NCBI RefSeq assembly: GCF_002531935.1
Contig: NZ_NWSV01000024.1
Coordinates: forward strand, 36,879-100,878
Direction of reading: 5' to 3'
DNA: 64,000 bases
DNA from: Rhizobium chutanense
Lineage (GTDB): Bacteria > Pseudomonadota > Alphaproteobacteria > Rhizobiales > Rhizobiaceae
Below are positions 44,418 to 52,989 of this stretch, piece after piece (within the stretch, counting starts at the first letter, position 1; each line of letters starts with the position of its first letter). A program made the translations under genes and the position numbers. The notes under the pieces were generated by a model that did not search any database, was not told the origin of the DNA, and saw only the letters and a list, made by a program, of their open reading frames with translations.

Positions 44418-45263
44418 ATGCCGAATATTGCAATTATCGGGTCTGGCGCGATGGGAAGCGCTGTCGCCAAACGGCTGATCGACCATGGCGCCACGGTGCT
44501 GACCAATCTTGACGGCAGAAGCGAGCGGACGATTGCGCGGGCAAAGGCGGCCGGTATCGTGCCGGTCAGCCGCCAGGAGTTGGCGAAGGCCGAGCTGATC
44601 CTGTCGATCGTTCCGCCGGCGGAAGCGATCAACGTCGCCGAACTCGTCGCGGACATATCGTCGATGATGCCGGCGCCGGCGCCCTTCATCGACCTCAACG
44701 CGATTGCGCCGAAAACCATGCAGGCCTTGGCGGCACGCTTCGAAGGCAGCGGCGTGGAAGTGCTGGATGGCGCCATCATCGGCGGGCCGCCGGTTCCCGG
44801 CAAATCCGGTCCGACCATTTATATCAGTGGCGATAGCGCGGAGCGGAGCAGGCTGCTCGAAAATTACGGCTTGCGGGTCCGCCGGCTCGATGGGCCGCTA
44901 GGCGCCGCGTCGGCGCTGAAAATGTGTTATGCCGGCATCAACAAGGGGTTTATCGGCCTCGGCACCGCCATGCTGCTTGCGGCCTCGCGGTCCGGTGCGG
45001 CCGAAAGCCTGAAGGCCGAGCTCTCCGAAAGCCTTCCCGACTTCGACCGCAAACTGTCGAAATCCATTCCCGACATGTATCCGAAAGCCTATCGCTGGGT
45101 CGCCGAAATGCAGGAGATTGCCGATTTTCTGGGAGAAGATGATCCGGCTGCGACCATCTTCCGCGGCATGGCGGGCCTCTTCTCCAAGATGGCTGATGAC
45201 GTCGAGGACAGCCGCGTGCTCGTCGGGCAGTTGGACGAGATCCTCGCGGAAACCGGCGGCTGA
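44418..45263 (+). CDS. NAD(P)-dependent beta-hydroxyacid-dehydrogenase-like oxidoreductase (DUF1932 C-terminus)
   Basis: 281 residues from the ATG at 44418, with GAGG seven bases upstream. The N-terminal Rossmann motif is IAIIGSGAMGSAVAKRLIDHG, followed by ILSIVPPAEA (V-P-P at the substrate loop) and FIDLNAIAPKTM. The middle has GAIIGGPPVPGKSGPTIY and the candidate catalytic Lys in KMCYAGINKG near residue 175. A DUF1932-type helical C-terminal domain follows. Member of the 3-hydroxyisobutyrate/6-phosphogluconate dehydrogenase superfamily; substrate unknown. Divergent from usp, so the FixK-type box lies in its upstream region too. It may belong with the metabolic genes to the right. Confidence 0.82.
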   Translation: MPNIAIIGSGAMGSAVAKRLIDHGATVLTNLDGRSERTIARAKAAGIVPVSRQELAKAELILSIVPPAEAINVAELVADISSMMPAPAPFIDLNAIAPKTMQALAARFEGSGVEVLDGAIIGGPPVPGKSGPTIYISGDSAERSRLLENYGLRVRRLDGPLGAASALKMCYAGINKGFIGLGTAMLLAASRSGAAESLKAELSESLPDFDRKLSKSIPDMYPKAYRWVAEMQEIADFLGEDDPAATIFRGMAGLFSKMADDVEDSRVLVGQLDEILAETGG

Positions 45264-45276
45264 CTCACTGCTCTTT

Positions 45277-45310
45277 GCCGCCGGCGCCCCGCATCGGAGG
45301 CGCCGGCGGC
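45277..45310. terminator. strong stem-loop between convergent genes
   Basis: GCCGCCGGCGCC (45277-45288) and GGCGCCGGCGGC (45299-45310) pair perfectly over 12 G/C pairs around a 10-base loop. No T-run follows, so it is likely a transcription or mRNA-decay barrier for both convergent transcripts. Confidence 0.6.
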
Positions 45311-45336
45311 TGGCGCACGGCCGGTCCAAGCGGCAC

Positions 45337-46161
45337 CTATATCTTCGCGAAGTCCTCGACCTGCGCCCTGATCGCCACCTCGGTCGGCAACCGCTCCATC
45401 GAACTTGCGCCGTAGAAGCCGTTGCAGCCCTTGCAGTGGGCGAGCACATAGGCGGCATCCGCGGGCATGGCGATCGGCCCGCCATGGCAGAGCACGATGA
45501 CGTCGTCGCGCACCGACCTCGCAGCATCCGACCATGCATTGATCTTCTCGACGCAGCCGTCGAGCGTCAGCGCCGTTTCGGCGCCGATCGCGCCGCCCGT
45601 GGTCAGGCCGAGGTGGCAGACGACGATATCGGCGCCGGCCTTGGTCATCGCAACCGCGTCCTCGGCGCTGAAAACATAGGGTGTGGTGAGCATATCCTTG
45701 GCATTGGCGCGGGCGATGATATCGATTTCCAGATCGAAACCCATGCCGGTTTCTTCGAGATTGGCCCGGAAGGTGCCGTCGATCAGCCCGACGGTCGGGA
45801 AGTTCTGGATACCGGCAAACCCCATCGCCTTCAATTCGTCGAGGAAGTGATCGGGCAGCATGAACGGATCGGTGCCGTTGACGCCGGCAAGCACCGGCGT
45901 GTGACGCACGACCGGCAGCACCTCGCGGCCCATCTCCTTGACGATCTCGTTGGCATTGCCATAGGCGAGCAGGCCGGCCAGCGAGCCGCGCCCGGCCATG
46001 CGGTAGCGGCCGGAATTATAGATAACGATCAGGTCGATGCCGCCTGCCTCCTCGCTCTTGGCGGAAAGGCCGGTGCCGGCGCCGCCGCCGATGATCGGCC
46101 GGCCTGCGGCGATCTTGCGGCGAAGCTTGTTCAGAATGTCGTTTCTGTCGATGCGGGTCAA
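45337..46161 (-). CDS. TIM-barrel protein of the phosphoenolpyruvate-hydrolase-like / Tm-1 C-terminal family
   Basis: 274 residues from a TTG at 46161, chosen because GAGGAGAG lies six bases upstream and the resulting start (TRIDRNDILNKL) matches family starts; the ATG at 46179 would overlap the previous gene. Family hallmark text: GGGAGTGLSAKSEEAGGIDLIVIYNSGRYRMAGRGSLAGLLAYG near residues 26-70 (cited in pieces), PVLAGVNGTDPF and GFAGIQNFPTVGLIDG. Enzyme activity is not established for the family. It follows the UPF0261 gene by 10 bases. Together they equal the two halves of the plant Tm-1 protein and of fungal fused homologues. Confidence 0.85.
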   Translation of the reverse strand: MTRIDRNDILNKLRRKIAAGRPIIGGGAGTGLSAKSEEAGGIDLIVIYNSGRYRMAGRGSLAGLLAYGNANEIVKEMGREVLPVVRHTPVLAGVNGTDPFMLPDHFLDELKAMGFAGIQNFPTVGLIDGTFRANLEETGMGFDLEIDIIARANAKDMLTTPYVFSAEDAVAMTKAGADIVVCHLGLTTGGAIGAETALTLDGCVEKINAWSDAARSVRDDVIVLCHGGPIAMPADAAYVLAHCKGCNGFYGASSMERLPTEVAIRAQVEDFAKI

Positions 46162-46171
46162 AGCTCTCTCC

Positions 46172-47368
46172 TCAGGCATGAATCTCATGGAAGCTGGCAA
46201 CGAGTGCCGCGGCAAATTCCGGACTGTTGATATGGGCGTCTATCTCGATGAGACGTCTGTTCGGCGCATCGCGCCAGCCGACGCGGATGGCGGAAAACAG
46301 CGCGTCGTCGGCTTGAGGGTCATGGAATGGCTGACCGGCAGCGTCGATCGCCGACACGCCCTGAAGCGGCAGCAGGAAACGGACCGGACCCTGCATCCGG
46401 TTGAGCCGTTCGACGATGAAGGCGCCGATCCGGCGATTTTCCTCCGGCGTGGTGCGCATCAGGGTCACCTGCGCATTGTGGACGTGAAGCCTGCGGTGGC
46501 GGAACGGCGCCGGCACCGTGTCCCGCGCGCCGAAATTCACCATGTCGACGGCGCCGACCGAGCCGACATAGGGCAGGCCAGTGCGGATGATGGCGCCGAA
46601 GCGATCCTCGGTCGCGGGAAAGACACCGCCGACAAGGAGATCGGGAACCTCCGTCGTCGTCACATCGATCACGCCCTGCAGCAGACCGGAATCGGCAAGC
46701 TTCTCCATCGACTGGCCGCCGACGCCGGTCGCATGGAAGACGTAGATTTCATGCGTCTTGCCGAGCATCTCCCGAACCTGCGTGACGCAAGGCGTGGTGA
46801 CGCCGAACATGCTCATGCCGATCCCCGGCCGATCATCCGTGGAAGCGGGAACGGGGTTGCGGGCCATGCCGGCCGCGGCATTGGCCGCATTGCCGATCAC
46901 CCTGCGCGAGATCGCATTCAGGCCGGCGATGTCGACGACCGAATACATCATGGTCAGATCGTTCGGGCCGACATAGGGCGCCACATTGCCTGAGGCCACC
47001 GTCGAGACCATCAGTTTCGGCAGGCCGATCGGAAGCGCCCGCATCGCCTCGGTGACCAGCGCGGTATTGCCTGTTCCGCCGAGGCCGAGCACGGAGCCGA
47101 TGTCATCACGCGATTTCAGGAACGCCGTCAGCGCCTTGGCCATGGCCGAGACCGCCGTCCCCCGGTCCGTCTGTCCGAGCACGGCCGCGGCACCATCCGG
47201 ATGAAACACGGCGACGTCGCGCGCCGGGATATCGGCACCGGCACCCTCGCCAAGCGTGCCGACATCGACCAGCACGGCCTCGGTTCCAGCCGCAAGAACC
47301 ACCTCCCTGGCATAGTTCAGCTCAACGCCCTTGGTGTCGCAAGTGCCGACGATATAGACCTTTCCCAT
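46172..47368 (-). CDS. UPF0261 / Tm-1-like ATP-binding protein
   Basis: 398 residues from the ATG at 47368, with GGGAGG eight bases upstream. Family text: KVYIVGTCDTKGVELNYARE at the N-terminus, SVLGLGGTGNTALVTEAMRALPIGLPKLMVST near residue 95, VGPNDLTMMYSVVDIAGLN, and FHATGVGGQSMEKLADSGLLQGVIDVTTTEV with the conserved GxGGxxME loop. The tomato homologue binds ATP through this region. Metabolic role in bacteria unknown. Its promoter faces a GntR-family gene, and the TIM-barrel partner gene follows after 10 bases. Confidence 0.87.
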   Translation of the reverse strand: MGKVYIVGTCDTKGVELNYAREVVLAAGTEAVLVDVGTLGEGAGADIPARDVAVFHPDGAAAVLGQTDRGTAVSAMAKALTAFLKSRDDIGSVLGLGGTGNTALVTEAMRALPIGLPKLMVSTVASGNVAPYVGPNDLTMMYSVVDIAGLNAISRRVIGNAANAAAGMARNPVPASTDDRPGIGMSMFGVTTPCVTQVREMLGKTHEIYVFHATGVGGQSMEKLADSGLLQGVIDVTTTEVPDLLVGGVFPATEDRFGAIIRTGLPYVGSVGAVDMVNFGARDTVPAPFRHRRLHVHNAQVTLMRTTPEENRRIGAFIVERLNRMQGPVRFLLPLQGVSAIDAAGQPFHDPQADDALFSAIRVGWRDAPNRRLIEIDAHINSPEFAAALVASFHEIHA

Positions 47369-47488
47369 TGGTTTTCCTCCCCTTTTTATCCAGCTTCCGC
47401 TGGTTTCAACAAAATTCCTCGTTTTGTATTTTCCATATTGTATATTCTTTCGCATATTGCATACTTAAATTACGAAAGCCAGACGGAA

Positions 47489-48163
47489 ATGGAGACCATG
47501 AACGCACCGCGCCACCTCACCCTTCGCGAGCGGATCTACGAGGAAATCGTTCGCCTGATCGTCTCCGGCGAACTGCCGAGCGGCGTCTCGATCGACGAAA
47601 AAGAACTGACAGAACGCCTGCAGGTCAGCCGCACGCCGTTCCGCGAGGCGATCGGCACGCTAGCCAAGGAAGGGCTGATCGAGATCAAGCCCTATCGCGG
47701 CTTCTTCGTGCGCAGCTTCACGCCGAAGGAGATCGACGACCTCTACGAGCTTCGCAAGACGCTCGAATGCTTCGCCGTCGAACTCGCCGTCCCGCAGATG
47801 AGCGACCGGCATATCGCCGGCTTCGAACGTATTCTGGATGAGGCAGTGGCGGCGCTGCGCCGTGGCGACATGGCGACCTACGGCATTCGCGACAAGGAGT
47901 TTCACGAAACCATCGCCGAGCTTTCGGGAAGCGCACCGCTGATCGAAACCCTGGCGCGGCTCGCGCTGCAGATCCAGATCTGCCGTTCGATCGCCAATGA
48001 GAGCCGCGACCTGGCCGAAAGGGCGGCCGAAGAACGCGATCAGATCCTGCAGGCTTTCCGGGCGCGTGACATAACCCGCGCCAAGGCGCTGATGCACGCG
48101 CATATCAGCGACGTCCAGCAGGCCGTTATGGCACGGTTTCAGAAGGAAAATCCGGCGCGCTAG
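47489..48163 (+). CDS. GntR-family transcriptional regulator (FadR/FCD subfamily)
   Basis: 224 residues from the ATG at 47489 (ATG 47498 is possible). The winged helix-turn-helix RERIYEEIVRLIVSGELPSG... ELTERLQVSRTPFREAIGTL is followed by an all-helical FCD ligand domain (ELRKTLECFAVELAV, DKEFHETIAELSGS), with Asp/His residues that bind a metal in this group. Located between the divergent UPF0261 pair and the CUT1 importer, it most likely controls both. The 120-base AT-rich gap on its left holds two ATATTG direct repeats about 21 bases apart, possible operator halves. Confidence 0.9.
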   Translation: METMNAPRHLTLRERIYEEIVRLIVSGELPSGVSIDEKELTERLQVSRTPFREAIGTLAKEGLIEIKPYRGFFVRSFTPKEIDDLYELRKTLECFAVELAVPQMSDRHIAGFERILDEAVAALRRGDMATYGIRDKEFHETIAELSGSAPLIETLARLALQIQICRSIANESRDLAERAAEERDQILQAFRARDITRAKALMHAHISDVQQAVMARFQKENPAR

Positions 48164-48253
48164 CCGGATGGAATGCCAGGGGAATGAAGGAGAGGGAGGT
48201 CTCCTTTTCGACAAACGAAAACGTGGCCGTGGAGCGGCCCGGAGGAGGGAACA

Positions 48254-49507
48254 ATGCTGAAATTTCTTGCCCGTGGTACGGCGCTGGCGGCGATGATCGC
48301 CGCAAGTTCGCTGGCGCATGCTGAGACCCTGAAAATGTGGGGTCCCGAACAGATCACCGAACCGCTGGTCGCGCAGCTGTGGAACGGCATCAAGGCCGAT
48401 TTCGAAAAGGCCAATCCCGGTGTAACAGTCGAATTCATGCCGCCGACCGGGACGATCAGCAACGGCGCGGTGCAGGCGGCGATCCAGTCGGATGCCGGTC
48501 CCGACGTGATCCTCACCAACTCCGGCATCGGCCGCATCAGCGTCGTCAGAAATGCCAAGCAGGTGATGCCGCTGACCGAGCAATATGAAAAGCGCGGCTG
48601 GAAGGACGAGATCTATCCCTGGCTCTACACCGAGCTGAAGGGCCAGTTCGGCGGTGAGATCTATGAGGTTCCCGATGGCCTTGATGCGCTTGGCATCTGG
48701 TATCACAAGGACCTTTTCGCGCAGGCGGGCTGGAAGATCCCGGCGACCTGGAGCGAATTCGAAACGCTGATGAAATCGATCGAGGCAGCCGGCCTGCAGC
48801 CGATCGCCATCGGTCCGCGCACGACCGGCAGCGCCGGCCATCTTTTCGGCAACCTGCTGCAATCGGCAAGCGGCAAGGAGGTGATCGGCAAGGCACTGCG
48901 CCGCGAAATCGCCTGGGACGATCCGTCGGTCGCCGCCGGCGCCATCCGGCTGCAGAAGCTGGTCGAGGCAGGCGACATCAAGAAGGAGATGGCCGGCCTC
49001 GATCTCGACGCCGCCTCGCGCCTCTGGTTCAACAAGCGCGCGGCGATGTTCGTTGCCGGCCCGTGGTTCACCGCCAATGCCCGCAAGGCCGGCTACGACC
49101 TCGCCAACGCCGGCTACGCGCCCATGCCGTCCGACATCAAGGGTGCTGATATCCCGACCGGCGGCGTCGGCTGGAGCTGGCTCGTGCCGGTCAATTCCAA
49201 GCAGCCGGAACTGGCGATGAAGTGGATCGACTTCATGCTGTCGGATGCGGTGATGAAAAAACGCGCGCAGGATCCGGCAAGCACGATGATCTATCCGCGC
49301 GAAATCCCCGGCGTCGAACCGCCGACCCCTGTGCTGAAGGATATCTTCGCGGCAGCCGCCGGCGGCGTCGGCTACAATCCGAGCGTCTATCTGCCAGGCC
49401 CCGTGCTCGACACCTATTTCCAGGTCATCCAGGGCCTGATCTCCGGCCAGATCGGCGGCGAGGACGGCATGAAGCAGCTCCAGGCGAAGATGGCAGAGGC
49501 GAAATAG
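48254..49507 (+). CDS. sugar ABC importer substrate-binding protein, family 1 (CUT1)
   Basis: 417 residues. The Sec signal MLKFLARGTALAAMIAASSL is cleaved near AHA/ET. SBP_bac_1 landmarks: LKMWGPEQITEPLVAQLW, SDAGPDVILTNSGIG, GIWYHKDLFAQAGWKIPATWSEF, FVAGPWFTANA. GGAGGAGGGAACA precedes the ATG. Periplasmic receptor for the next two permeases; ligand unknown. Last gene before the permease cluster that lacks an ATPase. Confidence 0.92.
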   Translation: MLKFLARGTALAAMIAASSLAHAETLKMWGPEQITEPLVAQLWNGIKADFEKANPGVTVEFMPPTGTISNGAVQAAIQSDAGPDVILTNSGIGRISVVRNAKQVMPLTEQYEKRGWKDEIYPWLYTELKGQFGGEIYEVPDGLDALGIWYHKDLFAQAGWKIPATWSEFETLMKSIEAAGLQPIAIGPRTTGSAGHLFGNLLQSASGKEVIGKALRREIAWDDPSVAAGAIRLQKLVEAGDIKKEMAGLDLDAASRLWFNKRAAMFVAGPWFTANARKAGYDLANAGYAPMPSDIKGADIPTGGVGWSWLVPVNSKQPELAMKWIDFMLSDAVMKKRAQDPASTMIYPREIPGVEPPTPVLKDIFAAAAGGVGYNPSVYLPGPVLDTYFQVIQGLISGQIGGEDGMKQLQAKMAEAK

Positions 49508-49539
49508 TGGCCGTCCCAGAAACGCCGGGAAGCAAGGTC

Positions 49540-50502
49540 ATGGCTCCTCTCAGCACTGCACCTGCCGTGGCGGGACATACGGGCGGCAACCCCGCCCGTA
49601 TGTCCAAACGCCGGATAGCAGGCTCCGCTTCGCCCGATGGCGATGCCCGCACCGCATTCTGGCTGATGGCGCCGGCGCTTGCGCTCTATGCCGTCTTCAC
49701 GCTGCTGCCGATCGCCGCCACCTTCTGGCTGAGCTTCAACAGTTCCGCCGGCTTCAACACCTCCGCGAGCTTCGTCGGCATCGGCAACTACACCAAGGCG
49801 GCGCAGGATCCGATCGTCTGGAAGAGCCTAGCCCATACCTTCCTCTGGCTGGCCTACCATGTGGTGATGGCGGGCGGGCTCGGCCTTCTCTTGGCGCTTG
49901 CCGTCAGCAGGCTCAAGGTCACCCAGGTGTTCTTCCGCACCGCTTTCTTCCTGCCGCATCTCGTGTCGCTGGCCGTCGTCGGCGTCATCTGGGCCAATAT
50001 CTACGATCCGTTCTTCGGCCTGCTGAACACGGCGCTGACGCGGATCGGGCTCGGCGCCTTCACGCAGGGTTGGCTTTCCGATCCCGCTTTGGTGCTGTTT
50101 TCCGTCAATGTCGCAAGCTCGTGGCAGGGCTTCGGCCTCTACATGCTGCTCTTCATCGCCGGCCTGCAGAATATCGACCACTCGCTTTACGACGCGGCCG
50201 AGGTGGACGGCGCCAATGCCTTCCAGAAGCTGATCTACGTGACGCTGCCGGGACTGCGCGAAGTGACGACCTTCGTCGTCTCGCTGGCGATGATCAACGG
50301 CCTGAAGGGTTTCGCTACCGTGTTCGTCATGACCAATGGCGGGCCGTTCTACCAGAGCGAGCTGATCACGACCTATATCTATCGGCTTGCCTTCCAGTCC
50401 CAGGATCACGGGCTTGCGGCGGTGCTCTGCATCCTGCTCAGCCTGCTGGCGATCGCCATCACCATCGTCTTCAACCGATGGCGCGCGAGGCTTTCCCGAT
50501 GA
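49540..50502 (+). CDS. sugar ABC importer permease, MalF/UgpA type
   Basis: 320 residues from the ATG at 49540; a GTG at 49507, overlapping the previous stop, is in frame and would add 11 residues. A 40-residue polar N-terminus precedes six hydrophobic segments (WLMAPALALYAVFTLLPIAA, first). The EAA loop is HSLYDAAEVDGANAFQKLI. Membrane channel subunit, coupled by a four-base overlap to the next permease. Confidence 0.9.
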   Translation: MAPLSTAPAVAGHTGGNPARMSKRRIAGSASPDGDARTAFWLMAPALALYAVFTLLPIAATFWLSFNSSAGFNTSASFVGIGNYTKAAQDPIVWKSLAHTFLWLAYHVVMAGGLGLLLALAVSRLKVTQVFFRTAFFLPHLVSLAVVGVIWANIYDPFFGLLNTALTRIGLGAFTQGWLSDPALVLFSVNVASSWQGFGLYMLLFIAGLQNIDHSLYDAAEVDGANAFQKLIYVTLPGLREVTTFVVSLAMINGLKGFATVFVMTNGGPFYQSELITTYIYRLAFQSQDHGLAAVLCILLSLLAIAITIVFNRWRARLSR

Positions 50503-51326
50503 GTGTGCGCAATCGCGAATGGCCGGTGGCACTGGCGCTGACGCCGGTCTTGATCCTGATCCTCGCCCCTTTCGTCTGGCTCTTGATTTCGAGCTTCAAG
50601 ACCGAGGCCGAGATCGGCCGGGCGGATCCCTTTACCTGGCCCGCCGATCTGATGTGGCGGAATTATCTTGACGCCTGGCAGATCGGCGGCTTCGGCGACC
50701 TCGTCGGCAACAGCCTCATCAATCTCGTCGGCGTCGTCGCCCTGTCGCTCATCACCTGTGCGCCGGCCGGCTATGCGCTTGCCAAGATCCGCTTTCCCGG
50801 CCGGGAGTGGCTGTTCTATGCCTTCATTCTCGGCCTCACCGTGCCGGTCCAGGCGATCGTCATCCCGCTTTACCAAGTGCTCTTCAAGATGAATCTCGTC
50901 AACACGCTGACGGGTATCGTGCTGGTGCAAGTCAGCAACGGCATTCCCTTCGGCATCTTCCTGATGCGCAGCTTCTTCATCGGCGTGCCGGACGATCTGA
51001 TCGAAGCCGCCAAGATCGACGGCGCCTCGCATTTCCAGATCCTCACCAAGGTCTTTCTGCCGATCTCAACGCCGGCGGTCCAAGCGCTCGTCATCATCAG
51101 CGCGCTCTCCACCTGGAACGACTTCTTCCTGCCGCTGATCGTGCTGATCAGCCCGGAGGTGCAGACGCTGCCGCTCGGGCTCGTGCGTTTCGCCAGCACC
51201 TATGCGTCCGATTACCGCTTGGTCTTCTCAGGCACCGTCATTTCGTTCCTGCCGATCATTCTTCTCTACATCCTGATGCAGCGCCGCTTCACCGAGGGGC
51301 TGACGCAGGGAGCAATCAAGGGCTGA
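50499..51326 (+). CDS. sugar ABC importer permease, MalG/UgpE type
   Basis: 275 residues, six hydrophobic segments. The EAA loop is DDLIEAAKIDGASHFQILT, and the ending RRFTEGLTQGAIKG is the MalG-type C-terminus. Starts ATGA over the previous stop. The next gene is a dehydrogenase two bases on, and no ATPase gene follows anywhere in the operon. Confidence 0.92.
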   Translation: MSVRNREWPVALALTPVLILILAPFVWLLISSFKTEAEIGRADPFTWPADLMWRNYLDAWQIGGFGDLVGNSLINLVGVVALSLITCAPAGYALAKIRFPGREWLFYAFILGLTVPVQAIVIPLYQVLFKMNLVNTLTGIVLVQVSNGIPFGIFLMRSFFIGVPDDLIEAAKIDGASHFQILTKVFLPISTPAVQALVIISALSTWNDFFLPLIVLISPEVQTLPLGLVRFASTYASDYRLVFSGTVISFLPIILLYILMQRRFTEGLTQGAIKG

Positions 51327-51328
51327 CC

Positions 51329-52420
51329 ATGTCGCATCATGTCCAGCGGGACATCCGCTACAATTTCGAATTCGACCACCGCATCAAGGCCTGCTTCATC
51401 GGCGCCGGCGGCCATGCCTACCGCAATGTCTACCCGGCGCTGCGCTATGTGCCGGTCGAACTTGCCGGCATCTGCGATCTCGATCTCGGCCGCGCCGAGA
51501 AATTCGCCAAGCTTTTCGGCGGCGGCAAAGCCTATACCGACCATCGCGAGATGCTGGAACGGGAAAAGCCGGAGCTGGTCTTTCTCGTCACCGCCTATCA
51601 TCCCGACGGCCGGGTGCAGGCGACCGACCTGGCGCTCGATGCGCTGGCAGCAGGTGCGCACGTCTGGATGGAAAAGCCGACGGCGGCGAGTATCGACGAT
51701 ATCGAAAGGCTGCAGGTGGCAAGGGCCGCAGCCGGCCGCATGGTGATGACCGGTCTCAAGAAGACCTTTTTCCCGACAATCGAGAAGCTCAAAGACCTGA
51801 TCGGCTCGCCCGGCTTCGGCAGGCTGACCTCGATCAATGTCCGCTATCCCCAGAGCCTGCCGAGACCGGAAGACCGCGCCGATCTCGTCAAGATGCAGAG
51901 CTTCCTCGACCACATCTACCATCCGGGCGCGATCCTCAATTTCCTCGGCGGCGAGATCGAACGGGCCGGATATGAATGGGAAGCGTTGACGGGCGCGACC
52001 GTCACCAGCATGCGCTTCCGCTCCGGCGCGATCGGCACGCTGCACCTTGCCGCCGGCCAGTCCGGCGGCAGCATCTTCGAGCGGGTCGAGATCATCGGCG
52101 AAGGCGCCAACGCCATCGTCGAAAACGGCAGCCGGCTGACCTACTTCCGCAAGGCCGACCTGCCGTCCTATGGCCGCGCCGCGAGCTTCATCCAGCCGGA
52201 CGAGAGTGCGGCGCTCTTCTATGAGCCGGAGCATTCGCTCGGCCAGCTCTATAACAACAACCTCTTCTATCTCGGCTATGTGCCCGAAATCCTGCATCTG
52301 ACGGATGCGATCCTTGCCGGCGCCCCAATCACCAGGGGCACGCTCGAAATCGCCCGCGAGATCATGAAGCTCTTCGAATTCTACAGACGCACGGATGCCG
52401 GCGTCACCAGCAATCTCTGA
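51329..52420 (+). CDS. Gfo/Idh/MocA-family oxidoreductase
   Basis: 363 residues from the ATG at 51329. The Rossmann motif CFIGAGGHAYRNVYPALRYV is a variant of GxGxxG (GAGGHA), with AGICDLDLGRAEKFA and the EKP signature in HVWMEKPTAA near residue 115. The C-terminal part includes FLDHIYHPGAILNFLGGEI with the catalytic His region. Probable cytoplasmic oxidation or reduction of the imported sugar or derivative. It is unlike the operon-1 homologue at 18769-19803 in its N-terminal 20-residue extension and dinucleotide loop. Confidence 0.87.
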   Translation: MSHHVQRDIRYNFEFDHRIKACFIGAGGHAYRNVYPALRYVPVELAGICDLDLGRAEKFAKLFGGGKAYTDHREMLEREKPELVFLVTAYHPDGRVQATDLALDALAAGAHVWMEKPTAASIDDIERLQVARAAAGRMVMTGLKKTFFPTIEKLKDLIGSPGFGRLTSINVRYPQSLPRPEDRADLVKMQSFLDHIYHPGAILNFLGGEIERAGYEWEALTGATVTSMRFRSGAIGTLHLAAGQSGGSIFERVEIIGEGANAIVENGSRLTYFRKADLPSYGRAASFIQPDESAALFYEPEHSLGQLYNNNLFYLGYVPEILHLTDAILAGAPITRGTLEIAREIMKLFEFYRRTDAGVTSNL

Positions 52421-52435
52421 CAGGGAGGGACAGCC

Positions 52436-52816
52436 TTGACCGATACCGATGTCATTTTCCGGAAAGCCGGCGGCGAATTCATGCCGACCTCCTGGGGCGA
52501 GCTCAACTGGAAGATCACCGGCGACGGCACATCAGGCGCCGAGATGACCTTCGGCACCTGCCGCATCAATCCCGGCGAGCGCAACCAGCTGCATTCTCAT
52601 CCCGATTGCGAAGAGATCCTTTACGTCGTCTCCGGCCATTGCGAGCACAAGCTCGGCGACGCGCTTTACCGGCTTGAAGCCGGCGATGCGATCCGCATTC
52701 CCCGTAATATCAGGCACTGGGCACGCGCGCTCGGTACTGAACCGCTCTTTGCCCTGATCATCTTCTCCTCCGGCACCCGGACGGCGGTCAATCATGAAGG
52801 CGAAGGCGCGGCCTGA
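52436..52816 (+). CDS. cupin-domain protein
   Basis: 126 residues from a TTG at 52436, supported by GGGAGGG eight bases upstream and the lack of any other start. Cupin motif 1 is GERNQLHSHPDCEEILYVVSG (H-x-H...E pattern near residues 46-66). Motif 2 is GDAIRIPRNIRHWARALG near 82-99, with the final metal His. A small metal-binding beta barrel, perhaps an isomerase or epimerase acting on the product of the dehydrogenase 15 bases upstream. Last gene of the operon. Confidence 0.83.
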   Translation: MTDTDVIFRKAGGEFMPTSWGELNWKITGDGTSGAEMTFGTCRINPGERNQLHSHPDCEEILYVVSGHCEHKLGDALYRLEAGDAIRIPRNIRHWARALGTEPLFALIIFSSGTRTAVNHEGEGAA

Positions 52817-52989
52817 CACGACGGTCACTGGTGGGATGGTCGTTTTCTTCAGCTTTGCCAAGACTCTGACGATTGCGTGAAACCGCGCCGACACCTGTGA
52901 CAAAAGCTCATCGCCTCTGCTATGTCAGGAAAAATGCGGCAACCCCACCTGCGCCGCACTCTGTCTGACCAATCCCAGGAGTTTGAAAG

